From Planctomycetota bacterium (GTDB lineage: Bacteria; Planctomycetota; UBA8742; UBA2392), in contig JADKGX010000001.1 in assembly GCA_016722065.1 (NCBI GenBank), positions 1,550,001-1,614,000 of the forward strand: DNA of 64,000 nt, written 5' to 3'. The first letter of the stretch is position 1. Each line of letters begins with the position of its first letter. The position numbers and the translations under genes are program-made. Below are positions 8,071 through 16,426 of the stretch, one piece after another. The notes under the pieces are model-generated. The model worked only from the letters and a program-made list of their open reading frames with translations. It did not search any database and was not told the origin of the DNA.

Positions 8071-8823
8071 ATGTCTGATCAGCCGGCCAGCCAGGCAGCC
8101 CCGGAAGCAGCCCAGCAAACACCTGCACGGCCGGTGATTCTGGCCTGCCGGGCGCTGAACCGTGTGTTTCAATCCGGCGAAACCGAGCTGCATGTGCTGC
8201 GAAGTGTTGATTTCTCGCTGTTTGAGGGCGAGGTCGCGGGCATTGTCGGTTCCAGTGGTGCGGGCAAAAGCACGCTGCTGCACCTGCTGGGGCTGCTGGA
8301 CACGCCGACATCGGGCGAGATTCTTTACCGTGGGCAGGACCTTGCCAAGCTGTCACCGGAGCAGGCGGCCAAGGTGCGCAACCGTGAGTTCGGCTTCATG
8401 TTTCAAAGCTTTCACCTGCTGCCCGAGTTCACGGCGCTGGAAAACGTGATGATGCCCGCGCGCATTGGCGCCGGCGCAATTGACTGGATGAAAAGCGCCG
8501 AATCCGTGCGCAAGCGCGCGGCCAACCTGCTGCAACGCGTGGGGCTGGGCGCACGCCAGGGCCACGTGCCTTCGCGCCTTTCCGGCGGCGAACGCCAGCG
8601 GGTGGCACTGGCGCGGGCGTTGATCAACGAACCGGCAGTCCTGTTCTGCGACGAGCCCACAGGCAACCTGGACAGCAAGACCGCCGACGAGATTTTCAAA
8701 CTGATTGAGGAGTTCAACCGCGAACGAGGGCAGACCTTCCTGATTGTTACCCACGACGCCCACATTGTGGAACGCACCCAGCGCAAGCTGCATATGGCCG
8801 ACGGTCGTTTCGTAGACCCTTGA
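8071..8823 (+). CDS. lolD: LolD-like ABC transporter ATP-binding protein
   Basis: 250-residue ABC ATPase of the MacB/LolD type. Walker A GSSGAGKST, Q-loop FMFQSFHLLPEFTALENVMMP, signature LSGGERQRVALARAL and Walker B LFCDEPTGNLD followed by H-loop VTHD are all intact. In LolCDE this subunit powers release of outer-membrane lipoproteins from the inner membrane to LolA. The start at 8071 is the last reasonable ATG before the conserved domain; upstream in-frame ATGs fall inside the repeat element. No LolC/LolE permease is adjacent; the next gene is dut, 24 bases away on the same strand. It could instead serve another FtsX-fold permease encoded elsewhere. Confidence 0.82.
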   Translation: MSDQPASQAAPEAAQQTPARPVILACRALNRVFQSGETELHVLRSVDFSLFEGEVAGIVGSSGAGKSTLLHLLGLLDTPTSGEILYRGQDLAKLSPEQAAKVRNREFGFMFQSFHLLPEFTALENVMMPARIGAGAIDWMKSAESVRKRAANLLQRVGLGARQGHVPSRLSGGERQRVALARALINEPAVLFCDEPTGNLDSKTADEIFKLIEEFNRERGQTFLIVTHDAHIVERTQRKLHMADGRFVDP

Positions 8824-8847
8824 ACAACCCTTGAAACGGGGCCTGGC

Positions 8848-9294
8848 ATGACTGTTGCACTCAAGATTCTGCGCCTGCCCCACGCCCAGGGGCTGCCCTT
8901 GCCGGCTTACCAGACGGCGCAATCGGCCGGGGCGGATGTGTGTGCGGCCTTGAACGACCCGCTGGTACTCAAGCCGGGCCAGCGCGAACTGGTGGCCACG
9001 GGCTTCTGCTTCGAGATTCCGGCGGGCTATGAGATTCAGGTTCGGCCGCGATCGGGGCTTGCGTTGAAGCACGGCATCACGGTGCTGAACGCGCCGGGCA
9101 CGATTGACGCCGACTATCGTGGAGAGCTCAAGGTGCTGCTGGTGAACCTGGGGCTGGAACCCTTTGAAGTACGTCGCGGGGAGCGCATCGCGCAGATCGT
9201 GCTGGCGCCGGTGTGCGCGGGCCGGTTTGAGGAAACCCAGGCACTGGGTGACACCCAGCGCGGCGCCGGCGGCTTTGGCTCCACGGGCAGGTAG
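8848..9294 (+). CDS. dut: dUTP diphosphatase
   Basis: 148-residue trimeric dUTPase, which hydrolyses dUTP to dUMP and pyrophosphate, preventing uracil incorporation and supplying dTMP synthesis. The five family motifs are recognisable: the AGADVCA segment, RPRSGLALKHGI, the uracil pocket NAPGTIDADYRGE, RGERIAQIVL and the C-terminal arm GAGGFGSTG. Length is normal for the homotrimeric family. It starts 24 bases after lolD, probably in the same transcript. Confidence 0.95.
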   Translation: MTVALKILRLPHAQGLPLPAYQTAQSAGADVCAALNDPLVLKPGQRELVATGFCFEIPAGYEIQVRPRSGLALKHGITVLNAPGTIDADYRGELKVLLVNLGLEPFEVRRGERIAQIVLAPVCAGRFEETQALGDTQRGAGGFGSTGR

Positions 9295-9307
9295 CGCTGC
9301 CAGCCCC

Positions 9308-9352
9308 AAAAAAAAGAAAGCGGTCGCGCAAGCCAGAGGCAGGCGCGACCGC
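9308..9352 (-). terminator. Distal intrinsic terminator of tRNA-Gly locus
   Basis: On the minus strand a 10-bp stem (9343-9352 with 9320-9329) is followed by TTTC and eight T residues. It belongs to the left copy of the 70-bp direct repeat. The right copy of the same hairpin (9471-9503) has lost the T-tract. Confidence 0.75.
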
Positions 9353-9387
9353 AGGTGAGTCTGGAGCGGGTGATGGGACTCGAACCC
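9318..9387 (-). repeat. Left copy of 70-bp direct repeat (tRNA-Gly 3' end remnant)
   Basis: Identical over 70 bases to 9469-9538, at an offset of 151. It holds the last 26 bases of the tRNA-Gly gene (TPsiC arm, acceptor 3' strand, CCA) plus the downstream terminator hairpin. Only the 3' part of the tRNA is present here, so it cannot make a tRNA. The geometry resembles an att site duplication at a tRNA 3' end. Confidence 0.85.
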
Positions 9388-9461
9388 CGTGACAGTCCAG
9401 CGGACTGTCACGGCGCGCAGTAGCCCGGCCAAAGCCCGCCCACAGGCGGGCGACGCCGGGC
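9387..9461. repeat. Double-hairpin insert between tRNA repeats
   Basis: The 81-base spacer between the two direct repeats is mostly palindrome. A perfect 12-bp hairpin (9387-9398 with 9402-9413, AGC loop) is followed by a nested one (9423-9429 with 9455-9461 enclosing 9434-9440 with 9445-9451). There is no coding potential. Confidence 0.75.
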
Positions 9462-9468
9462 GTAAACG

Positions 9469-9538
9469 AAGCGGTCGCGCAAGCCAGAGGCAGGCGCGAC
9501 CGCAGGTGAGTCTGGAGCGGGTGATGGGACTCGAACCC
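9469..9538 (-). repeat. Right copy of 70-bp direct repeat (overlaps tRNA-Gly)
   Basis: Exact copy of 9318-9387. Its last 26 bases are the 3' end of the functional tRNA-Gly gene and the rest is the proximal terminator-like hairpin. Confidence 0.85.
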
Positions 9539-9587
9539 ACGACCATCACGTTGGCAACGTGATGCTCTACCACTGAGCTACACCCGC
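9513..9587 (-). tRNA. tRNA-Gly (anticodon GCC), CCA encoded
   Basis: On the minus strand the gene begins GCGGGTGTAGCTCAGTGG. The D-arm GCTC/GAGC, anticodon stem TCACG/CGTGA around TTGCCAA, T-arm GGTTCGAGTCC, and a 7-bp acceptor stem (GCGGGTG with CACCCGC) are clear. Anticodon GCC reads Gly GGC/GGU. Discriminator T is followed by an encoded CCA (9515-9513). Confidence 0.95.
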
Positions 9588-9787
9588 GCAGCAGGGCGGG
9601 GAATATATTTCAGGGCAATCGCCTGTAAACCCCCGGTCAGGGCGCAAACTGACGCCCGCCGGGGACACTTCTGCCCAAGATCACCTTGGGGCGAAACTGT
9701 GCGATTTGGACCTTTCATGCTAACCTGATGCCAACTGGTTCTCTTTGCGGGCCAACGGTGCCGCCCGCTTGCATGGAAAGACCCGCC

Positions 9788-11893
9788 ATGGCGGACGTGA
9801 TTACGTTCAGTTGCCCGCAGTGCGAAATGCCATACCGCGTGGCCGTGGCCAATGCTGGCCGCAACTTTGTCTGCAAAAACTGCAACACCAGCGTACGCGT
9901 ACCCGACCAGAACAGGCCGTCGGCCCCGGTCATCATGCCTGCGGCCGAACCAGAAGTGCTGATGGACCAGGGCGCACAGGTGATTCGCAAGACGGATTCC
10001 GCCCGCCGCGCCAGTGTTGACCCGACACGCATGATCACCCGCAACAGCGGACGGTTGCTGGGTGCGACTGCGACACCGGCGGGCACGGCGCCCGCAGCCC
10101 CCGCAGCCGCCCCGAAAAGCAAGATGCCGTTGATTGTTGCCGTGGCCGTGGTGGTGGCCTTGGTCGCTGGTGTCGGCATTGCCGCTGCCCTGGGCGCCTT
10201 CAGTGGCCCGCCTGCAACCGGGCCGGCCGTGGCAGATAACTCGCACGGCAACAGCCCCGGCGGCCAACCCAAAGCCGAGCCCACGGAACGCGAAAAGATT
10301 CTGGCCGAGTCCGCATCGCCGGCACGCACTGGCCCGGGCTTGATCAAGCTGTACACCCGGGCACTGGACGCCAAGCTGGGTGCGCTGGACGTGGCGGCGA
10401 TTGCCCGCGACGCCGTTGACCGCATTCACAGCGAAAACGGCCAGGACCTCGACGACAACGCGATTTTGGACTTCGGAGAACAACTGCAGGCACGCGAAAT
10501 GGGCGGCGAGGCCCAGCGCCTGTACCTGTTTGTTGCCCGGCGCCACAAGGACAAGACCGACTCCCCGCCGTCGCTGGCCCGCGCCCAGAAGCTGCGCAAA
10601 CTCGAGAAAGTCGACTTTGCGGCACTGCTGGCAATGGCCGACGAGGTGGTGTTGAGCGGGCTTGCCGAAGGCGCCGACACCCTGCGCACGGAACTGGCCA
10701 AGCTGCAACAGGAATCCGACAACGGCTGGGCCACCAGCCTTGCCGTGACCAGGGCCGGCGAGATTGAGGCCGAGCTGAAGAAGCACCAGGCAGAAATCGA
10801 GCGCATCGGCCGGGAAGAACCCTTTCGCGTTGTCGCGGCATCGGCGATTCGTCAATTCAAGGCCCAGAAGGCCGCCACGCGCAGCAGTTGGGGCATTGAA
10901 GTTCATGAACCGCTGATCATCTATTACGAGCGCGGTAAGAATGAGACCGACACCACGGCGCGAAACCGCTGCTGGCCAGCCATTCAGGGCTTGAACCAGT
11001 TCATCGAGTTCTTCCGCACGGAATGGGTGCAGCCGATGGGTCTGGCGCGGTCGCTGCCCACGGACCTGGAAGGCACGGAGCGCGAATCGGCCCCGGTGGA
11101 AATCCTGCTGTTTGAGGAACGCCAGAACTGGCGGGCCTACCTGAGTGATAACCGCATCACGGGCGTCGACAGCACGCGCGAATCCATGCACATCGACCAG
11201 CCGCGCGGGCGCCTGACCACCCTGCTGGACCAAGGCGAAGTCGGGGTTGTGGGGTTGATGACCACCATGACCGCCTACTGCATTGAAGTGTGGCACCCCC
11301 GTGCCAAAGAAACCCGCAAGCTGCCCAGCTTCAAGACCTATGCCGTCGAGACGATTTTGTCCGCTGCGATGTCCCTGTGCCTGCGCACGCCCAACGGCAA
11401 CGACACCGACTTCACGTTCTGGTACCCCGACCGGCGCTGGGTGCGCATTCTGCACAAGTGGCGCCAGCCCTTTGCGGTCGACGCCGCGGGCTCCATTGAC
11501 AGTTTTGGCGGCCCGGGCCTGCGGCTGAAGGACATCGTCAGCCTCAAGGACGCCAACGACTTCACCGACCGCTTCATGGCCAACGTCAAGAAGTACACCG
11601 GCTGGACCAAGGCACAATCCGATGGTGTCGAGCAGGGTCTGCGCGATCCCGGGGGCCGCTTGCTGGGCCAGATCATGGTGCCCTACCTGCGCGCCTTTGC
11701 GATGTTTCTGTGGCACTTCGAAAAAGACGGCAAGCCACGCTACCGCGACGCCTTTCGGCGCTTCTTGCTGCTGGACCTGCAGGGCAAGGTGACAGCCGAC
11801 AACCAGTTGGAGAAGTTCACCGAGGCCTTTGGCCTGGACGACGCTGGCTGGAAGACGATCGAAAAAGAGTTCGAAGACTACCAGTCACCCTGA
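9788..11893 (+). CDS. MJ0042-type zinc-ribbon membrane protein
   Basis: 701 residues. The N-terminus is an MJ0042-type zinc ribbon (C9xxC12, C29xxC32), followed by a Pro/Ala-rich linker, one membrane helix near residues 113-141 and a large C-terminal extracytoplasmic region. That region has a segment (APVEILLFEERQNW) resembling the start of planctomycete DUF1570/gluzincin proteins, but where the HExxH helix would be expected I see MTTMTAYCIEVW, so no protease activity is predicted. The start at 9788 gives the zinc ribbon at the extreme N-terminus as usual. The zinc-ribbon plus single-helix layout is typical of Planctomycetota. Function unknown. Confidence 0.68.
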   Translation: MADVITFSCPQCEMPYRVAVANAGRNFVCKNCNTSVRVPDQNRPSAPVIMPAAEPEVLMDQGAQVIRKTDSARRASVDPTRMITRNSGRLLGATATPAGTAPAAPAAAPKSKMPLIVAVAVVVALVAGVGIAAALGAFSGPPATGPAVADNSHGNSPGGQPKAEPTEREKILAESASPARTGPGLIKLYTRALDAKLGALDVAAIARDAVDRIHSENGQDLDDNAILDFGEQLQAREMGGEAQRLYLFVARRHKDKTDSPPSLARAQKLRKLEKVDFAALLAMADEVVLSGLAEGADTLRTELAKLQQESDNGWATSLAVTRAGEIEAELKKHQAEIERIGREEPFRVVAASAIRQFKAQKAATRSSWGIEVHEPLIIYYERGKNETDTTARNRCWPAIQGLNQFIEFFRTEWVQPMGLARSLPTDLEGTERESAPVEILLFEERQNWRAYLSDNRITGVDSTRESMHIDQPRGRLTTLLDQGEVGVVGLMTTMTAYCIEVWHPRAKETRKLPSFKTYAVETILSAAMSLCLRTPNGNDTDFTFWYPDRRWVRILHKWRQPFAVDAAGSIDSFGGPGLRLKDIVSLKDANDFTDRFMANVKKYTGWTKAQSDGVEQGLRDPGGRLLGQIMVPYLRAFAMFLWHFEKDGKPRYRDAFRRFLLLDLQGKVTADNQLEKFTEAFGLDDAGWKTIEKEFEDYQSP

Positions 11894-11940
11894 ACTCCTG
11901 ACTGCGCATTGACTGGCAGGCTGGCTGGCTATACTCCGGC

Positions 11941-12999
11941 ATGCTCCCGCTTGCTGACCGTGACTATTGCCGCGCCGCCCTGCCCGCCGTTTCGCGCACC
12001 TTTGCGCTGGGCATTGAACTGTTGCGTGAGCCCCTGCGCGACGAAATCGGCGTGGCGTACCTGATCTGCCGCATTCTGGACACGATTGAAGACACCACCA
12101 GCCTGCCGCCAGAGGCCCGAGCCGCCATGCTGGAAAGCTGGCCCCTGGCCTTTGAGGACCCGCACAACTGGCCCATGCTGGCGGCCGATGTCGAGGGCAT
12201 GTTTGCCAGCCCCTCGCTGGACGGCACCGACCACGAACTATGCCGCAACGCCACGCGCGTGCTGCGCACCTTTCACGGCTTTCGGCAGGGCGCACGCGAT
12301 GCCCAGCGCCAAAGCATCATTGAAATGGCCAAGGGCATGGCCGAGACCGTTCGGCGCGAGTTGCGCGGCGAAGGATTGCGCCTGCAGGATGAAGAAGACC
12401 TCAAGCGCTACTGCTACTACGTGGCCGGCACCGTGGGCAAATTGCTGTGCAACGAATGGGCACTGGACCGCAAAAGCGTCACCCCGGCGATCAAGAAGGC
12501 ACTGGACGAACGCGCCGTCAGCTTCGGGCTGGGCCTTCAAGTCACTAACATTCTCAAGGGAGTTACGGACGACATCGCCCGCGGCGTGGCCTATGTGCCC
12601 CACAAGCTGTTTGCCGCCGCCGGCATTGACCTGCAGACACTGATTGACAACCCCAGCGACCCGCGCGGCCGCGAAGTTGTGGCCGGCCTGGCCGAAATGA
12701 CGCTGATCTGGCTGGACGAAGCCCTGGAATACACTGTCACCATTCCAGTCACCGAGCGCGACATTCGATTGTTCTGCGCCCTGCCGCTGGTGTTTGCCCT
12801 GCGCACTCTGGCCCGGTCACTCAAGACCACAGACGTGTTCAGTGAATCGGTCCTCAAGATCACGCGCGACGAAGTAAAGCAGATTCACGCGCAAGTAGAG
12901 GCCGCGATTGCCGACAACACCGCCCTGCGCAAGATCCACCAGCGCGAACGGGCCGAGGTGATTGCCGAGATCGCCAGCGCCAAGTCACACAGGCCATGA
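11941..12999 (+). CDS. Squalene/phytoene synthase family protein
   Basis: 352-residue trans-isoprenyl diphosphate synthase of the head-to-head type. It has the SRTFALGI segment, first Asp-rich motif D47TIED51, YCYYVAGTVGKLL and the GLGLQVTNIL helix. It resembles squalene synthase (two farnesyl diphosphates to squalene) more than phytoene synthase. In the second Asp-rich motif (NILRDxxED in most members) the sequence is NILKGVTDD: the first Asp is Gly207, an unusual change at a magnesium-binding position. Activity on farnesyl diphosphate is therefore likely but not certain. It starts 47 bases after the zinc-ribbon gene. No hopene cyclase is in the window. Confidence 0.78.
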   Translation: MLPLADRDYCRAALPAVSRTFALGIELLREPLRDEIGVAYLICRILDTIEDTTSLPPEARAAMLESWPLAFEDPHNWPMLAADVEGMFASPSLDGTDHELCRNATRVLRTFHGFRQGARDAQRQSIIEMAKGMAETVRRELRGEGLRLQDEEDLKRYCYYVAGTVGKLLCNEWALDRKSVTPAIKKALDERAVSFGLGLQVTNILKGVTDDIARGVAYVPHKLFAAAGIDLQTLIDNPSDPRGREVVAGLAEMTLIWLDEALEYTVTIPVTERDIRLFCALPLVFALRTLARSLKTTDVFSESVLKITRDEVKQIHAQVEAAIADNTALRKIHQRERAEVIAEIASAKSHRP

Positions 13000-13000
13000 G

Positions 13001-13118
13001 CCCCGCCCGGGAGGGCGGGGTCACGCGGCGACGTTGCTGCGTGAACGGGTTGGAGCGGCGAACCCGGTCCTATCCACGCGCCAATAGCGGCGCGTGACCC
13101 ACGGCCTTTCGGCCGGGG
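13001..13118. terminator. Hairpin cluster between convergent genes
   Basis: Several stems lie between the squalene-synthase-like gene and the convergent reductase gene: CCCCGCCC/GGGCGGGG (13001-13020), CACGCGCC/GGCGCGTG (about 13076-13097), and a CGGCC-GAAA-GGCCG-type stem near 13103-13115. None has a clear T-run, so termination may be weak or Rho-assisted. Confidence 0.5.
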
Positions 13119-13119
13119 C

Positions 13120-14448
13120 TCAAAGCACCGCACGCATTTCGTCAATGCCGACCAGCTTGACCCTGGGCCGGTTCTGGGCATTGCCCTTTTCGATCTCCGC
13201 GGCGTCGATCTTCTTCCAATCCTGCCAGTTGACGAACTTCACGCCCCGCTGCTGCAGCAGCTTGGCCACGTCGGCGCCACTGGCGGATTTGCGCTTGCCG
13301 ACATCCTGCAGCATCAGGGCCACGGTTTCTTCGGCATCTTTTTTGTTGGTGCCAATCACGCCCGTCGGTCCGCGCTTGGCCCAGCCCGCGACATACAGCC
13401 CGGGCACCACTTCGCCGCCCGCCGTTTTGGTGACGCGCCCGCCCGCGTTGGGAATGATGGCCTTCTTGCCGTCAAAGGGCACGTCGGCCAGCGGCACGCC
13501 CTTGTAGCCCACACTGCGCAGCACCATGCCGGCCTGGACGGTTTCAAACTCGCCTGTGCCAACGGCGTTGCCGGCTTCCAGCTTGTTCTGTTCGATCTTC
13601 ACTTGCTCGACTTTGCCACGGCCCGTGATCTCGACCGGCGAAACCAGAAAGCGAAAGTGCACCCGCCGCTGCTTGCTGCCCTGGCCGCGATCGATGTAGC
13701 TTGCAAGAATCTCGACATTCTGCTTCATCAGCCGGTCCGTTTCGCACTCGGCAGCGCTTTGCGGGTCCAGTTCCAGTTCGGCCGCTCGCACCACCGGGTC
13801 CGCCACCGCAAGGTGCCCGAACTCCTTGATCTCAGGGTTGGTGAACTTGGCCTGGGCGGGGCCGCGACGGCCCAGCACATAGATGTCCTTGACGCGGGAT
13901 TTTGAAAGCGCTGCCAGTGCGTGGTCGGCGATATCGGTCGTGGCCAGCTCCTGTGGCGACTTGGCCAGAATGCGTGCTACGTCCATGGCCACGTTGCCCA
14001 CACCCACCACCACCACGCCCTCGATATCCAGGTTCGGGTTCAGGTTCTCGTAATCAGGGTGGCCGTTGTACCAGGCCACGAACTCGGTGGCTGACATGCT
14101 GCCCTGCAGGTCCTCACCGGGGATGCCCAGGCTGCGGTCGCTTTGGGCGCCGCTGCAGAACAGAATCATGTCGTAGGCCGATTCCAGATCGGCCAGTTTC
14201 AGGTCGCGCCCGAAGTCGACAGCGCCAAAGAACCGAAAGCGCGCGTCGGCGGCAGTCTTTTCATACAGTGTGGTTACGCTTTTGATTCTGGGGTGGTCCG
14301 GCGCAACGCCGTAACGCACCAGCCCAAAGGGCGCCGCCAGGCGGTCAAACATGTCCACCTTGACGCTGTGATCCTTGCTGGCCAGCAACGCCGCCGCGCC
14401 ATAGAAAGCGCTGGGGCCGGCACCGATGATCGCTACGCGCACATCCAT
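13120..14448 (-). CDS. Adrenodoxin/ferredoxin-NADP+ reductase family flavoprotein
   Basis: 442-residue FAD- and NADPH-dependent reductase that would pass electrons between NADPH and a ferredoxin. Visible motifs are the FAD-binding GAGPSAFYGAAAL at the N-terminus, FGLVRYGVAPDHP, the NADPH-binding GVGNVAMDVARIL, GRRGPAQAKFTNPEIKE, and the C-terminal GWAKRGPTGVIGTNKKDA. Together they are diagnostic of the adrenodoxin reductase/FprA family rather than the plant-type FNR. The start at 14448 has GGAG 8 bases upstream. Located near an isoprenoid gene, but convergent to it, so a functional link is not shown. Confidence 0.88.
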   Translation of the reverse strand: MDVRVAIIGAGPSAFYGAAALLASKDHSVKVDMFDRLAAPFGLVRYGVAPDHPRIKSVTTLYEKTAADARFRFFGAVDFGRDLKLADLESAYDMILFCSGAQSDRSLGIPGEDLQGSMSATEFVAWYNGHPDYENLNPNLDIEGVVVVGVGNVAMDVARILAKSPQELATTDIADHALAALSKSRVKDIYVLGRRGPAQAKFTNPEIKEFGHLAVADPVVRAAELELDPQSAAECETDRLMKQNVEILASYIDRGQGSKQRRVHFRFLVSPVEITGRGKVEQVKIEQNKLEAGNAVGTGEFETVQAGMVLRSVGYKGVPLADVPFDGKKAIIPNAGGRVTKTAGGEVVPGLYVAGWAKRGPTGVIGTNKKDAEETVALMLQDVGKRKSASGADVAKLLQQRGVKFVNWQDWKKIDAAEIEKGNAQNRPRVKLVGIDEMRAVL

Positions 14449-14517
14449 GGCTTCTCCTGTGGGGCCGCATTGTGGCTTGGGGACAGGTCGTGGCAATGCA
14501 CCGGGCGCGGGTTGTGC

Positions 14518-15228
14518 CTAGGCCTCCACGGCCTCCCAGCGCAGGCGCTTGTTCCAGGCGGGCAGTGCCTGGCGATAGTCCTGAAACGTTTCCAGAACAG
14601 CGGCCTGGTCGCGGGTGATGGCCTGGAAGGTGTCGCCGGATTGTCTGTCGCGGTACTCCAGCACATATTCGCCGGCATCCATGACGGCCTGCAGAAAGGC
14701 CGTGGCGCACTGGGCCAGCACGGCATAGCTTTGGCCGTCGTCGACAAGCCCGCCGATGGCGCTTTCAATATCGGCTGGCCCGGGATCCACAATCTCGTTG
14801 TCGTTGGCTTCCAGGCGCCAGAACGTCTGGTCCTCCAGTGCCGGCGGCATGTGCAGATCGGGCGTCTGGGGGTCGTACACCGTCAGGCCGTTTTCCAGCG
14901 CCATGTCGATGATCACGGCCTCTAGTTGCTCCACGTGCGCGGGCATCAATGAAAAGACCATGTAATGCGGGTCATATCGCGGCTGGAGTTCCCAGGGGCA
15001 GTCGGTGACGTCGTCCGTGGGCCAGTTGTCCAGCGTGGGATAGCGCCGGATCAAGGTGTTGAAGAATGCCTTCATGGCCGGGCTGGGCCTTGAGTCGACT
15101 TTTTTCTCGGCCTTGGGCTCGGGCTTTTTGTCGGGCTTTTTGTCATCCAGTACGGTGTCCAACAGCTTGCCCGCGGCCCCCATGGACAGGGGTTGTTCGC
15201 AATGCCAGACGCCAAGTTGGAAGCTCAT
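14518..15228 (-). CDS. Hypothetical protein, 236 aa
   Basis: Soluble protein of unrecognised family. After a short N-terminal segment (MSFQLGVWHCEQPL) comes a Lys/Asp-rich linker (residues ~25-50) and then an acidic C-terminal domain with ALENGLTVYDPQ, a phrase that also occurs in proteins describing a local alpha/beta fold in polymorphic-toxin immunity families; this resemblance is weak. Start 15228 is the ATG before the most protein-like segment. Same strand as and 52 bases downstream of the pseudouridine synthase gene, so likely co-transcribed. Confidence 0.55.
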   Translation of the reverse strand: MSFQLGVWHCEQPLSMGAAGKLLDTVLDDKKPDKKPEPKAEKKVDSRPSPAMKAFFNTLIRRYPTLDNWPTDDVTDCPWELQPRYDPHYMVFSLMPAHVEQLEAVIIDMALENGLTVYDPQTPDLHMPPALEDQTFWRLEANDNEIVDPGPADIESAIGGLVDDGQSYAVLAQCATAFLQAVMDAGEYVLEYRDRQSGDTFQAITRDQAAVLETFQDYRQALPAWNKRLRWEAVEA

Positions 15229-15280
15229 GACCGGACTCTGTGTCCGCGATTGTAAACGCAGCCACGCAACGCTCAAGCGC

Positions 15281-16426
15281 CTATCGTGCGGCCAGGCGTT
15301 TTACGGCGCCGGCTATGTCCTGCGGCAGGGGTGCAGTCAGTTCGATTTCTGCGCCAGTGACGGGGTGCTTGAGCTTCAGGTAGTGGCTGTGCAGTGCGCA
15401 GCGGCCCAGCAGCAGCAGGTCGTCGCCCCGCGCCACGGGCTCGCCACGGCAGATGGCCTCATATTCATGGCGCTTGATGGTATCCATGGCGCGAATGCGG
15501 TCGTTGACATCAACCTCTGTGTCGCCGTCCTTGAAGCCGTAGGGGCTTTCGATTTTTGCCGGCGGCGGTGGCGGCTCGTTCAGGTCCGATTGGCGCAACT
15601 CGTCGCGAATGCCGTAGTGGTGGTCGCACACCAGCGGGTGGCCAATGGCCAGCATGTGCACGCGAATCTGGTGCGTACGGCCCGTGTGCAGGCGACAGCG
15701 CACCAGCGTAAAGCCTCGAAGCCGCTGCACGACCCATACCTCGGTGCGGGCTTGGTCACCGTCGGGGTCAACGCAGCGCAACATGCTGATTTCGGATTGC
15801 GTGTTCTGCCCCAGCGGCAGGTCAATCATCTGGTGGTCCAGCTTCACACTGCCTTCGACCAGCGCCAGGTAGTCCTTGACCACATCTTTGTCAGCCAGCG
15901 CCTGGCCCAGGGCGCCGGTGACTTCACCGGTTTTGCCCAGCAGCACCAGCCCGCTGGTTTCCTTGTCAATGCGGTTGACCAGCCGGGGCGCGTTGTCGCC
16001 CTCGCCCCGGTGCTTCAGGTGCAGCGCGTTCAGCAACGTGGTGTAGCGATAGCCGCCTGTGGGGTGAACAATCAGGTGCGGCGGCTTGCTGACCACCAGC
16101 ATCACGTCGTCTTCGAAGACGATCTCATAGGGAATGCGCGCCATTTCGCTGATGTCTTCGTGGGGCTTGGGCAGCACGAGTTTCAGCATGTCGCCGTTGG
16201 CCAGTTTGCGGCCTGCCGGGCAGGGCACATCGTTGCGCAGCACGCGGCCCTGGTCGAAGGTTTCCTGCACCTTGGTGCGCGACATCCAGGGCGTGCGCAG
16301 CTTGAGAAACTTGTCGGCGCGCATGCCTTCCTGGGGCAGTTCCACGCGGTACTCGCGCTCGGTTTCCACCGCGCTGAGGTCGGCAATCGGATCCTTGCCC
16401 TTGCGATGGCTGCGCGAACGGGTCAT
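15281..16426 (-). CDS. RluA-family 23S rRNA/tRNA pseudouridine synthase
   Basis: 381 residues. An N-terminal S4 RNA-binding domain (GMRADKFLKLRTPWMSR...RVLRND) precedes an RluA-type catalytic domain with VVSKPPHLIVHPT, the catalytic motif NRIDKETSGLVLLG (Asp is the nucleophile) and RTHQIRVHMLAIGHPLV. It would isomerise uridine to pseudouridine in structured RNA, most likely 23S rRNA as in RluD. The His usually preceding RLD in the catalytic motif is Asn here. An insertion around residues 280-310 (PPPPPAKIESPYG) is not typical. It is divergent from yajQ. Confidence 0.88.
   Translation of the reverse strand: MTRSRSHRKGKDPIADLSAVETEREYRVELPQEGMRADKFLKLRTPWMSRTKVQETFDQGRVLRNDVPCPAGRKLANGDMLKLVLPKPHEDISEMARIPYEIVFEDDVMLVVSKPPHLIVHPTGGYRYTTLLNALHLKHRGEGDNAPRLVNRIDKETSGLVLLGKTGEVTGALGQALADKDVVKDYLALVEGSVKLDHQMIDLPLGQNTQSEISMLRCVDPDGDQARTEVWVVQRLRGFTLVRCRLHTGRTHQIRVHMLAIGHPLVCDHHYGIRDELRQSDLNEPPPPPAKIESPYGFKDGDTEVDVNDRIRAMDTIKRHEYEAICRGEPVARGDDLLLLGRCALHSHYLKLKHPVTGAEIELTAPLPQDIAGAVKRLAAR

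Noticed and set aside
8071..9294. lolD-dut as a lipoprotein transport operon
   Set aside because: No LolC/LolE permease gene is nearby; dut is unrelated in function, so only co-transcription is supported.
8353..9573. 406-codon minus-strand frame across dut and the tRNA repeats
   Set aside because: Antisense to lolD and dut, which have intact motifs, and it translates the 70-bp direct repeat twice.
9578..11716. 712-codon minus-strand open frame
   Set aside because: Antisense to the zinc-ribbon protein gene; His/Gly/Arg-rich composition typical of GC-rich shadow frames, and no family motif.
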